Shown here in pieces: positions 26,833-34,401 of a DNA stretch of 64,000 nucleotides. Below the pieces are notes generated by a model. It saw nothing but the letters and a program-made list of their open reading frames with translations. It had not been told where the DNA came from and searched no databases. Origin of the DNA: Kitasatospora sp. MAP12-44. Lineage in GTDB: Bacteria; Actinomycetota; Actinomycetes; Streptomycetales; Streptomycetaceae. The stretch's first letter is position 1. Every line of letters starts with the position of its first letter. Both the position numbers and the translations under genes were made by a program. The DNA is taken from NCBI RefSeq assembly GCF_029892095.1, contig NZ_JARZAE010000004.1, positions 3,596,001-3,660,000 on the forward strand. Direction: 5' to 3'.

Positions 26833-27196
26833 TTGAGTCTCCTTGTTACTGAGCACGATGCGTGCATGATCGTCAACGATGCGCGCGCTCCGAGGTTGCG
26901 CCCTGGCGGCCACCGTCACCCGTTCAGACGTATCCGCAGACAGCGGCCGCCCGCTGCGCCGCCACCCGTTTCCCACCGCGCCGTCGGTCGTTCTTCCTTC
27001 CGGAAGCTGATTCATCCCGCACACGCACGCACGCAACACGCCCGCCGGTATCCGGGCCGGGTTCACGAATGCCGGGCTTCGGCATCCGCCGCCGGAGTGA
27101 CAGCCGGGGGCCACCCGAAACCTTTCGGCTGCCATTCCGGTTTCGCCCGGTGCCCGGGAAATACCGTCCCTGGAAATCAACGGAGGATTAACTCTC
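26833..27196. other. divergent regulatory region between chaplin copies 1 and 2
   Basis: 364 bp, no gene seen. On the minus side it has the BldN-like element at 26873-26900. On the plus side I could not identify a convincing promoter for copies 2 and 3. Confidence 0.5.
26873..26900 (-). promoter_or_regulatory. BldN-like promoter of chaplin copy 1
   Basis: Minus strand reads CGCAAC, 16 bases, CGTTGA. The same two-box pattern occurs before rsbN (CGTAAC-17-CGTTGC) and the first rodlin (CGTAAC-16-CTTTGA). Chaplin genes are known targets of sigma-BldN. That these boxes are its recognition sequence rests on memory of the consensus plus their recurrence here. Confidence 0.5.
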
Positions 27197-27439
27197 ATGC
27201 GCAAGTTCTCGAAGTCCCTCGTCCTCTCCGTCGCCGCGGCCGGCCTGGTCCTCGGCGGCGCGGGCGCGGCCGCCGCCAGCGCGGGTGCGGAGGGCGTCGC
27301 GGCCGGCTCGCCGGGCGTGCTCTCCGGCAACCTGATCCAGGTCCCGGTGCACATTCCGGTCAACCTCTGCGGCAACAGCATCGGCGTCATCAGCGTGCTG
27401 AACCCGGCGTTCGGCAACACCTGCGTGAACAACGGCTGA
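27197..27439 (+). CDS. chp: short chaplin, copy 2
   Basis: 80 aa: signal peptide ending near AAAAASAG, then a chaplin domain with VPVHIPVNLCGNSIGVISVL and FGNTCVNNG. One cysteine pair as in other short chaplins. Compared with copy 1 it has Ile-Gly and Ser-Val changes in the central strand. Probably first of a two-gene unit with copy 3, which follows after 98 bp. Confidence 0.95.
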   Translation: MRKFSKSLVLSVAAAGLVLGGAGAAAASAGAEGVAAGSPGVLSGNLIQVPVHIPVNLCGNSIGVISVLNPAFGNTCVNNG

Positions 27440-27537
27440 CAGCAGCCCGGTTCGTCGCCTCGCGACAGCCTGCCGCGCGCCCGGTTCGCCCCGAGCGCGC
27501 GGCGTCCCACCTCGTGATGATCCACAAGGAGACTCCC

Positions 27538-27807
27538 ATGCAGAAGACCAAGAAGCTCGCGATCCTGTCGACGGCAGCCGTCGGCCTGATCCTCGGCGGG
27601 GCCGGCGCGGCCGCCGCCAGCGCGGGTGCGGAGGGCGTCGCCGCCAACTCCCCCGGCGTGCTCTCCGGCAACAACGCCCAGGTCCCGATCCACATCCCGG
27701 TCAACCTCTGCGGCAACTCGGTCGACGTGATCGGCCTGCTCAACCCCGCGTTCGGCAACACCTGCGTCAACGCCGAGGCCATGCACCACGACGACGACGA
27801 CTGCTGA
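27538..27807 (+). CDS. chp: short chaplin with acidic/His/Cys tail, copy 3
   Basis: 89 aa: signal peptide, standard chaplin domain (VPIHIPVNLCGNSVDVIGLL, FGNTCVN), then an added tail AEAMHHDDDDC. The tail gives two histidines, four aspartates and a third cysteine at the very C-terminus, which ordinary short chaplins lack. It could bind metal or form intermolecular disulfides; that is inference. Good ribosome site AAGGAG. Confidence 0.93.
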   Translation: MQKTKKLAILSTAAVGLILGGAGAAAASAGAEGVAANSPGVLSGNNAQVPIHIPVNLCGNSVDVIGLLNPAFGNTCVNAEAMHHDDDDC

Positions 27808-27827
27808 CCAGCGGACGTCTCGTGCGC

Positions 27828-27861
27828 ACCGCCCCTCGGACTCCCCTGTCCGGGGGGCGGT
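27828..27861 (+). terminator. terminator downstream of chaplin copy 3
   Basis: 14-bp stem (ACCGCCCCTCGGAC) with a single G-U pair and a 6-base loop, 20 bp past the stop. Confidence 0.65.
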
Positions 27862-27910
27862 TCCGTCTCCGCGAAGTTCGCTACCGAAGCCTCTGCGAAA
27901 GGAACCCGCG

Positions 27911-28264
27911 TTGAACGCCAAGACCACCGCGAGCGGTCTGCTGGCCGCGCTGGGAGCAGTGCTGCTGCTCGGTCAGGCCGGCTCGGCGGCGGCCGCCGAG
28001 CCCGCGCCGAGCGGCAAGCTCCAGCCGACCCAGGTCGGACCGGCGCTGGGCGCGCTCCCGTACGTGATCGCCCCGGCCAAGGACCTGCGGCTCGACCCGT
28101 TCGCGCAGTCCGGGGCCGACCCGCTGAGCAACGTCGTCGCCGTGAAGCCGGACAACGGGATGAAGCCGCTCAGTTCCACCGGCCTGACCAGCGGGCTGAG
28201 CAACGGCGGCGGCGCCAAGGACATCCCCGGCGCCAAGCTGCTGCTCTCCGCCCTGCCGGGCTGA
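27911..28264 (+). CDS. small secreted protein of unknown function
   Basis: 117 aa from a TTG start with AAAGGA upstream. Signal peptide 1-about 29 (GLLAALGAVLLLGQAGSAAA). The mature part is Pro/Gly/Leu/Lys-rich with no cysteine and no recognised domain. It shares style (secreted, low complexity, LSS/GAK elements) with the convergent gene at 28325. Position between chaplins and rodlins suggests a hyphal-surface role, but this is only by association. Confidence 0.7.
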   Translation: MNAKTTASGLLAALGAVLLLGQAGSAAAAEPAPSGKLQPTQVGPALGALPYVIAPAKDLRLDPFAQSGADPLSNVVAVKPDNGMKPLSSTGLTSGLSNGGGAKDIPGAKLLLSALPG

Positions 28265-28273
28265 GCGCGTCGA

Positions 28274-28301
28274 GGCCCGGTGCGCGTCCACGCACCGGGC
28301 C
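28274..28301. terminator. bidirectional terminator
   Basis: Perfect 11-bp stem (GGCCCGGTGCG) with a 6-base loop between two convergent genes. Confidence 0.75.
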
Positions 28302-28324
28302 CCTTGCGCGGACCTGCGGACTGC

Positions 28325-28990
28325 TCAGCCCGCGGACTCGGCCGCCGCGGCGTCGGTGGTGGTCAGCAGGTCGCCCACCGCGTCGGTGAGCGACAGGTGA
28401 CGGTCCGAACCGCCCAGCGACGCCTTGGCACCGGGGACCGCGGAGACCGCGGCCGGGATGAAGTGGGGGTCCAGGTCACCGGCCGAGAGCGAGCCGTCGT
28501 GCAGCTGCCCGTCCGGTCCCTCGTTGAAGAGCACCGGCTGGCCCAGGCCCACCGCCGGGCCGACGGCCTTGAGCGGCGCGGCCGGCGCGTCCAGCGAGAA
28601 GTCGCCCGGGCGCACGCCGTCCGCCACGGCCGGCAGCGGGAGCGCGGTCTCCAGGCTGGGGCCGACCTTGCTGAAGTTCAGCGCGGGCACCACCCGGTCC
28701 GGCATCAGCTGGTGGCGGTCCTGCGTGGCCGGCACCGGGGGCAGCACCGGGGAGGCGGGCACCGCGCCCCGGATGTCGCCGCCCAGCGGGAGCAGCGGCG
28801 CCGCCTGGCTCACCGTCTCCAGCGGCACCCGGAACGGCACCGACTTGGTGGCCAGGCCGTTTTCGAGCTCCTGCACCTTGCTCGGGGAGAGCGGCCCCGC
28901 GGCCGCCGCCACACCCTGGCCGGCGATCGCCGAGGCACCGACGGCGAGCAGCAGCGCACCGGTCCGCTTGGAGAACTTCATCGTGTTCAT
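28325..28990 (-). CDS. secreted protein of unknown function
   Basis: 221 aa. Signal peptide 1-about 31 (TGALLLAVGASAIAGQGVAA). The mature part is Pro/Leu/Val-rich, probably partly disordered, without cysteines or known motifs. A CGTTGA hexamer lies on this strand at 29055-29060, about 65 bp upstream, but the matching -35 box is weak. It may belong to the BldN regulon like its neighbours. A second in-frame ATG is three codons later. Confidence 0.7.
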   Translation of the reverse strand: MNTMKFSKRTGALLLAVGASAIAGQGVAAAAGPLSPSKVQELENGLATKSVPFRVPLETVSQAAPLLPLGGDIRGAVPASPVLPPVPATQDRHQLMPDRVVPALNFSKVGPSLETALPLPAVADGVRPGDFSLDAPAAPLKAVGPAVGLGQPVLFNEGPDGQLHDGSLSAGDLDPHFIPAAVSAVPGAKASLGGSDRHLSLTDAVGDLLTTTDAAAAESAG

Positions 28991-29382
28991 ACCCGATCTC
29001 TTGAGAGCTTCCGGACAGCGCCTCGCTGATGAATACAGCCGAGGCCAATCTGCCTCAACGATCCGGAGCCCCCGGAGTGGGCGGACCTTACCTCGAACGG
29101 ATCAATAGTCAGATCGACACGCCGAGTGTCCGGAGACCGGGAAAACTTTCTCGCCGAGCCTCGCGTAACTTTCCGGCCCGCCATTCTTTGATATCGATGT
29201 CACCGCACGACGACGGCCGGATCGGACAGCCGATCAGCCGGCAGCCCGAGTAACTGTCGGACGTGATCGCATTCCTGAATACGCCGCGAAGTCCGCAGTG
29301 ACCACAGACCAGATCTATTCAGCGCCATGCTCCGAGACGCAGCAGACGAGCAGCAGACGAAGTAATCCAGAGAGGAATCACC
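28991..29382. other. divergent region upstream of the first rodlin
   Basis: 392 bp without a gene. It contains the BldN-like element at 29164-29191 and then a long (about 190 bp) leader to the rodlin ATG. Confidence 0.5.
29164..29191 (+). promoter_or_regulatory. BldN-like promoter of the first rodlin
   Basis: CGTAAC, 16 bases, CTTTGA. The -35 box is identical to that before rsbN. Rodlin genes are known sigma-BldN targets; assignment of these boxes is inference. Confidence 0.45.
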
Positions 29383-29721
29383 ATGATCAAGAAGACCCTC
29401 GCCTCCGTCGGCCTGGTGGCCGCCGCGCTTGCCGCCGGTGCCGCCCCCGCCATGGCGATCGGCAACGCGGACGGCTCGGCCGGCTCCATGCAGGGCAACG
29501 GTGGCACCAACACCACCGGCACCTGGGGCGACCACAGCCCGAACTTCCACTTCCTGGACAACCCGAACATCTGCCTGCCGGAGATCCACCACGTCCAGGT
29601 CGGCCTCATCCCGATCCAGGCGGACATCCCGGTCGGCGACCAGCAGCTGCACCAGACCTGCAACGTGGGCCAGGCCACCCAGTCCAACGGTGACGGCATC
29701 GCCTCGCACCTGATCGGCTGA
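29383..29721 (+). CDS. rdl: rodlin, copy 1
   Basis: 112 aa: signal peptide 1-about 25 (AGAAPAMA), then the rodlin body with QGNGGTNTTGTWGDHSPNF, CLPEIHHVQVGLIPIQ and QLHQTCNVGQATQSNGDG. Two conserved cysteines. Rodlins pair to organise chaplin fibrils into the rodlet layer on aerial hyphae. Ribosome site GAGAGGA. Confidence 0.96.
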   Translation: MIKKTLASVGLVAAALAAGAAPAMAIGNADGSAGSMQGNGGTNTTGTWGDHSPNFHFLDNPNICLPEIHHVQVGLIPIQADIPVGDQQLHQTCNVGQATQSNGDGIASHLIG

Positions 29722-29861
29722 CCTTCCCTCAGTTCCGGGCCCGGACGCGGCCGCTCCCCCAGCCCCTCGGCCGGGCCCCGGCTTCCCGTTCCACCACCGC
29801 AGCCAGCGGTGTCCCGCACCACCCCGCCCCCTCACCGCGCTACCTCGAAAGAGAGCTCCCC

Positions 29862-30200
29862 ATGCTGAAGAAGGTTTTCGCCGTCGCCGGCCTGGCCGCT
29901 GCCGCCGTCGCCATGTCCGCCGCCCCCTCCCTCGCCATCGGTGACGCGGACGGCTCGGCCGCCTCCGTCCAGGGCAACGGTGGCACCAACACCACCGGCA
30001 CCGCGGGCGACCACAGCCCGAACTACCACACCCTGGACAACGCCAACATCTGCCTGCCCGAGGTCCACCACGTCCAGGTCGGCCTCATCCCGATCCAGGT
30101 CGACGTGCCGGTCCTCAACCAGCAGCTGCACCAGACCTGCAACGTGGGCCAGGCCACCCAGTCCAACGGTGACGGCGCGCTGTCGCACCTGATCGGCTGA
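29862..30200 (+). CDS. rdl: rodlin, copy 2
   Basis: 112 aa, same length and cysteine positions as copy 1 and clearly a tandem duplicate (differences mainly in the signal peptide and around NYHTLDNAN and VDVPVLNQQ). The two are head-to-tail 140 bp apart; in the best-studied species the pair is divergent. Probably co-expressed. Ribosome site GAAAGAGAG. Confidence 0.96.
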   Translation: MLKKVFAVAGLAAAAVAMSAAPSLAIGDADGSAASVQGNGGTNTTGTAGDHSPNYHTLDNANICLPEVHHVQVGLIPIQVDVPVLNQQLHQTCNVGQATQSNGDGALSHLIG

Positions 30201-30272
30201 TCCAGCTCCTTCGGGGCAACCGGCAGCACCTGACCCTCCAGAGCGGTACCTGACTCAACGGAGCAGTACAGC

Positions 30273-30303
30273 GGGGCCGGGGAGGACCTCTCCCCGGCCC
30301 CGA
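30273..30303 (+). terminator. terminator downstream of rodlin copy 2
   Basis: Perfect 13-bp stem (CGGGGCCGGGGAG) with a 5-base loop, about 70 bp after the rodlin stop and before the next gene. Confidence 0.7.
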
Positions 30304-30359
30304 TCGCGTCCATACCCCCCGGACGCCTTGTCAGAGAAATCAGAGAGAGGACCGACCTC

Positions 30360-30635
30360 ATGCAGAGGATCCTGGGCCGGGCCGCGGCCGTCGCGGCCGG
30401 CGCACTGATGATCGCCGGTGTCGCCGCACCGGCCTACGCCCACGTCTCCGTCGGCGGCTCCGGCGGCGGCGTCGTCTCGGCCCACCCGGTGTTCGTGGCC
30501 GGCGGCGGCGCGGGCTGGGCCGGCACCCACCACGTCCACACCATGGGCGAGCACAGCCTCTGGGCCACCGACACCGCCACCGGCGGCGAGGGCGCCGGCG
30601 AGGTCGAGCTCGACGGCTGGCACCACCACAGCTGA
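30360..30635 (+). CDS. small secreted Gly/His-rich protein
   Basis: 91 aa. Signal peptide 1-about 28 (AAAVAAGALMIAGVAAPAYA), so the mature chain is only about 63 residues. It is rich in Gly and His (THHVHTMGEH, and the end DGWHHHS), has no cysteine and is slightly acidic. Metal binding is possible. I know no characterised homologue. Ribosome site AGAGAGAGGA. Confidence 0.65.
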   Translation: MQRILGRAAAVAAGALMIAGVAAPAYAHVSVGGSGGGVVSAHPVFVAGGGAGWAGTHHVHTMGEHSLWATDTATGGEGAGEVELDGWHHHS

Positions 30636-30638
30636 GTG

Positions 30639-30688
30639 GGTATGAGGGAGGGGGTGTCGGCGCGCGCCGACACCCCCTCCCTCATACC
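30639..30688. terminator. perfect 50-bp palindrome, bidirectional terminator
   Basis: Two exactly complementary 25-base arms meeting without a spacer (the centre is GGCGCGCGCC). It fills the whole gap between the convergent small secreted protein gene and hemB, leaving 3 bp on each side. Confidence 0.85.
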
Positions 30689-30691
30689 GGC

Positions 30692-31669
30692 TCAGCGCAG
30701 CAGCCGGGCCGCCTCGACCGCCCAGTAGGTGAGGATCTGCTCGGCGCCGGCCCGGCGGATCGAGGTCAGCGACTCCATGATGGTCCGCTCCCGCTCGATC
30801 CAGCCGTTGGCGGCGGCCGCCTCCACCATCGAGTACTCACCGGAGATCTGGTAGGCCGCCACCGGGACCGGCGAGCGGTCGGCGACCTGGCGCAGGATGT
30901 CCAGGCAGGGCATGGCCGGCTTGACCATCACCAGGTCGGCCCCCTCGGCGAGGTCGAGCTCCAGCTCGCGCAGCGCCTCGCGGGCGTTGGCCAGGTCCTG
31001 CTGGTAGGTCTTGCGGTCGCCCTTGAGCGAGGAGGCCACCGCCTCGCGGAACGGACCGTAGAGGGCGGAGGCGTACTTGGCGGTGTAGGCCAGCACCGCG
31101 ACGTCCTGGTGCCCGGCCGCGTCCAGCGCCCGGCGGACCACGCCGACCTGGCCGTCCATCATCCCGGAGGGCCCGACCATGTGGACCCCGGCCTCGGCCT
31201 GCACCACGGCCATCTCGGCGTAGCGCAGCAGCGTGGCGTCGTTGTCCACGCTGCCGTCCGCCGCCAGCACGCCGCAGTGGCCGTGGTCGGTGAACTCGTC
31301 CAGGCACAGGTCCGACATCACGACCAGCTGGTCGCCGACCTCGGCGACCACGTCGCGGATGGCCTGCTGCAGGATGCCGTCCGGGTTGGTGCCCTCCGAA
31401 CCGGAGGCGTCCTTGGTCTGCGGCACGCCGAAGAGCATGATGCCGCCGATGCCGGCCTCGGCCGCCTCCACCGCCGCCTTGCGCAGGGTGTCACGGGTGT
31501 GCTGGACGACGCCGGGCATCGAGCTGACCGGGACCGGCTCGCTGATCCCCTCCCGCACGAAGGCGGGCAGGATCAGCTCGGCCGGGTGCAGCCGGGTCTC
31601 CGCGACCAGCCGGCGCACCGCCGGAGTGGTGCGCAGGCGGCGCGGACGGACGGACGGGAAATCGGACAT
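30692..31669 (-). CDS. hemB: 5-aminolevulinate dehydratase (porphobilinogen synthase)
   Basis: 325 aa. Active-site lysines K198 ([15 protein letters not shown]) and K250 ([13 protein letters not shown]) condense two 5-aminolevulinates into porphobilinogen. The metal loop reads [14 protein letters not shown]: two cysteines remain (C122, C132) while the middle position is Asp instead of Cys, suggesting mixed or Mg2+-dependent metal use. Last gene of the rex-hemACDB operon, 17 bp after hemD. Confidence 0.95.
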   Translation of the reverse strand: MSDFPSVRPRRLRTTPAVRRLVAETRLHPAELILPAFVREGISEPVPVSSMPGVVQHTRDTLRKAAVEAAEAGIGGIMLFGVPQTKDASGSEGTNPDGILQQAIRDVVAEVGDQLVVMSDLCLDEFTDHGHCGVLAADGSVDNDATLLRYAEMAVVQAEAGVHMVGPSGMMDGQVGVVRRALDAAGHQDVAVLAYTAKYASALYGPFREAVASSLKGDRKTYQQDLANAREALRELELDLAEGADLVMVKPAMPCLDILRQVADRSPVPVAAYQISGEYSMVEAAAANGWIERERTIMESLTSIRRAGAEQILTYWAVEAARLLR

Positions 31670-31686
31670 GACTCTCCTCCTGGAGG

Positions 31687-33349
31687 TCAGCGCGCCTTAC
31701 GACGGGAGCCGGGGCGGCGCTCGCTGGGGCGGTACACCGGCTCGCCGGCCGAGGTGGCGGCGTCCCGGCGGCCGGCGCCGAAGTCCGCCAGGGCCTGGGC
31801 CAGTGCGGAGGCGGACGGCGCGGGGGCCATCACGTCCACCCGCAGGCCGTGCTCCTCGGCGGTCTTGGCGGTGGCCGGACCGATGCAGGCGATGATGGTG
31901 ACGTTGTGCGGCTTGCCGGCGATGCCGACCAGGTTGCGCACGGTCGAGGACGAGGTGAAGAGCACCGCGTCGAAGCCGCCGCCCTTGATCGCCTCGCGGG
32001 TCTCGGCCGGCGGGGGCGAGGCGCGCACGGTGCGGTAGGCCGTCACGTCGTCCACCTCCCAGCCGAGTTCGACCAGGCCGGCCACCAGGGTCTCGGTGGC
32101 GATGTCGGCGCGCGGCAGCAGCACCCGGTCGATCGGGTCGAAGACCGGGTCGTACGGCGGCCAGTCCTCCAGCAGGCCGGCCGCGGACTGCTCGCCGGAC
32201 GGCACCAGGTCGGGCTTCACGCCGAAGTCGACCAGCGCCTGCGCGGTGGTCTCGCCGACCGCCGCGACCTTGATCCCGGCGAACGCCCGGGCGTCCAGGC
32301 CGTACTCCTCGAACTTCTCGCGGACCGCGCGCACCGCGTTGACCGAGGTGAAGGCGATCCACTCATAGCGGCCGGTGACCAGGCCCTTGATCGCCCGCTC
32401 CATCTGCTGCGGGGTGCGCGGCGGCTCGACCGCGATGGTCGGCACCTCCTGCGGTACCGCGCCGTAGGAGCGCAGCTGCTCGGAGAGGCCTGGTGGCCTG
32501 CTCCTTGGTGCGCGGCACCAGGACGTTCCAGCCGAAGAGCGGCTTGGTCTCGAACCAGGAGTGCGACGAGCGGTGCGCGACCTGCTCGCCGACCACGGCT
32601 ATCACGGAGGTGGCCGGGTCGACCGGCGCCGAGACCGGCGAGGGCAGCACCCGCGCCACCTTGAGCTCGGCCGCGATGGTCGCCAGGGTGGCGGTGAAGG
32701 TGCGCTGGCGGGTGGTGGTGCCCGAGAGCGTGGCGCAGAGCGCGGCGTCGGGCTTGCGGCCGTGCGTGACCAGCGCGGCGGCGGTGGCCGGCAGTTGGCC
32801 CAGCGTGGTGCGCACCACCAGCGTGGTCTCGGGCGCGCCGAGGTCCACCAGGGCGCCGGCGACCAGCGCGGCGCCGTCGACGAAGCGCACGTCGGCGCCG
32901 TTGCTGCCGCGCAGCGGGACGCCGGCGTAGGCAGGCACGCCGACCGACTGGGCGACGCCCGGGATCACCTCGAAGGCGAGCCCGGCCTTGGCGCAGAGCA
33001 GCATCTCCTCGGCGGCCCGGCCGTCCAGGCCCGGGTCTCCGTCGACGGTGCGCACCACGTGCTTGCCGGCCGTGACGGCGTCGGCGACCAGCTTGGCGAG
33101 CGAGGCGGCGTCGCCCCACCCGCCGATGTCGGTGGCGGCGGCGTCCGCGTCCGTGGCAGCCGTGGTCCGCACCTGCACGCCCTCGGGGCAGTGGGTGCGC
33201 ACGGCGGCGGCGGTGAGCGGGTCGGCGATCAGGATGTCGGCCGAGGCCAGCACCTCGACCGCGCGCAGCGTCAGCAGGCCGGGGTCACCCGGGCCCGCGC
33301 CCAGGAAGGTGCAGCGTCCGGACCGATCGGCGGTGGCGGTGGGGCTCAT
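31687..33349 (-). pseudogene. hemD: uroporphyrinogen-III C-methyltransferase/synthase fusion, frameshifted
   Basis: In Streptomyces this is one bifunctional protein of about 550 aa. Here the N-terminal SAM-dependent methyltransferase half (starts MSPTATADRSGRCTFLG, GAGPGDPGLLTLRAVEVL motif) runs in one frame to about 32490. The C-terminal HemD half (PTIAVEPPRTPQQMERAIKG to the end) is in another. Removing one base, the extra T at 32491 (A on the coding strand, GCCACCAGGCCTC where GCCACCGGCCTC is expected), restores KEQATGLSEQL and the whole protein. Both halves are otherwise well conserved. As heme synthesis is essential, a sequencing error or tolerated frameshift is likelier than real loss. 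The start overlaps the hemC stop. Confidence 0.85.
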
Positions 33350-34401
33350 CAGGCTCGCTCCCCCATCAGACCGGCCGCTCCCCCGTCGAGCAGCCGGGCG
33401 GCGAGCGCGTGGCCGAGGGCCGCCGCCTGCCGTTCGGCCGTCTCGTCCAGGACAAGCGGGCCAGTGGTGGACATCATCAGCAAGGTGGCGCCGTCGATCG
33501 TGCCGACGACGCCCTCCAGCCGCAGTTCGGATCTGCTGCTCACGGTCGCCAGTGCGGCGACGGGGGCGGAGCAGCCGGCCTCAAGCGCGGCCAGCAGGGC
33601 ACGTTCCGCGACGACCGCGGCGCGCGTGGGTGCGTGGTCGAGCGCGCCGAGGGCGGCGGCCAGCTCCACAGCGTCGGCCCGGCACTCGAGGGCGAGCGCG
33701 CCCTGGCCGGGGGCCGGGAGCATCAGCTCGGGGTCGAGGTGCTCGGTGACCTCGGCGCCGCGGCCGAGCCGGTTGAGGCCGGCCGTGGCGAGCACGACGG
33801 CGTCCAGCTCGCCGGAGTGCACGAAGCCGATCCGGGTGTCGACGTTGCCGCGGATCGCGACGGTCTCGATCGAGGCGCCGTTGGCGGTGGCCCAGGCGTT
33901 CAGCTGCGCCATCCGGCGCGGCGAGCCGGTGCCGATCCGAGCCGGACGGCCGGCGCACTTCTCGACCAGTTCGGCCAGGTTCAGGCCCTCGCGGGCGACC
34001 AGGGCGTCGCGGGCGTCCTCGCGCTCGGGGACGGCTGCCAGCAGCAGGCCCTCGGGGGCCGCGGTGGGCAGGTCCTTCAGCGAGTGGACGGCGAAGTCGA
34101 TCCGGCCCTCGAGGAGCGCGTCGCGCAGGGCGGAGACGAAGACGCCGGTGCCGCCTATCTGCGCGAGGTGCTCGCGGGAGGTGTCGCCGTAGGTGGTGAT
34201 CTCCACCAACTCGACAGGCCGACCGGTGACCCGGGTGACCTCCCGGGCGACCATGCCCGACTGGGCCATCGCCAGTGCGCTGCGGCGGGTGCCCAGCCGC
34301 AGCGGTATCGTTTCGGCGTCCAACTGGCCCTGTAGGGTACTCAGCTGACCATTCATCACGTGATCATCCCGGTCGTGCTGGTGGTCGATATGGTGGTTCA
34401 T
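33349..34401 (-). CDS. hemC: porphobilinogen deaminase (hydroxymethylbilane synthase)
   Basis: 350 aa as read from 34401; homologues usually start later, around TIPLRLGTRRSALAMAQ (residue 31), so the first 30 residues with a His/Asp-rich MNHHIDHQHDRDDH stretch are an odd extension or a mis-start. An internal ATG is at residue 16. The dipyrromethane cofactor cysteine is C277 in LEAGCSAPV. Polymerises four porphobilinogens. 4-bp overlap with hemA supports the long start. Confidence 0.93.
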   Translation of the reverse strand: MNHHIDHQHDRDDHVMNGQLSTLQGQLDAETIPLRLGTRRSALAMAQSGMVAREVTRVTGRPVELVEITTYGDTSREHLAQIGGTGVFVSALRDALLEGRIDFAVHSLKDLPTAAPEGLLLAAVPEREDARDALVAREGLNLAELVEKCAGRPARIGTGSPRRMAQLNAWATANGASIETVAIRGNVDTRIGFVHSGELDAVVLATAGLNRLGRGAEVTEHLDPELMLPAPGQGALALECRADAVELAAALGALDHAPTRAAVVAERALLAALEAGCSAPVAALATVSSRSELRLEGVVGTIDGATLLMMSTTGPLVLDETAERQAAALGHALAARLLDGGAAGLMGERA

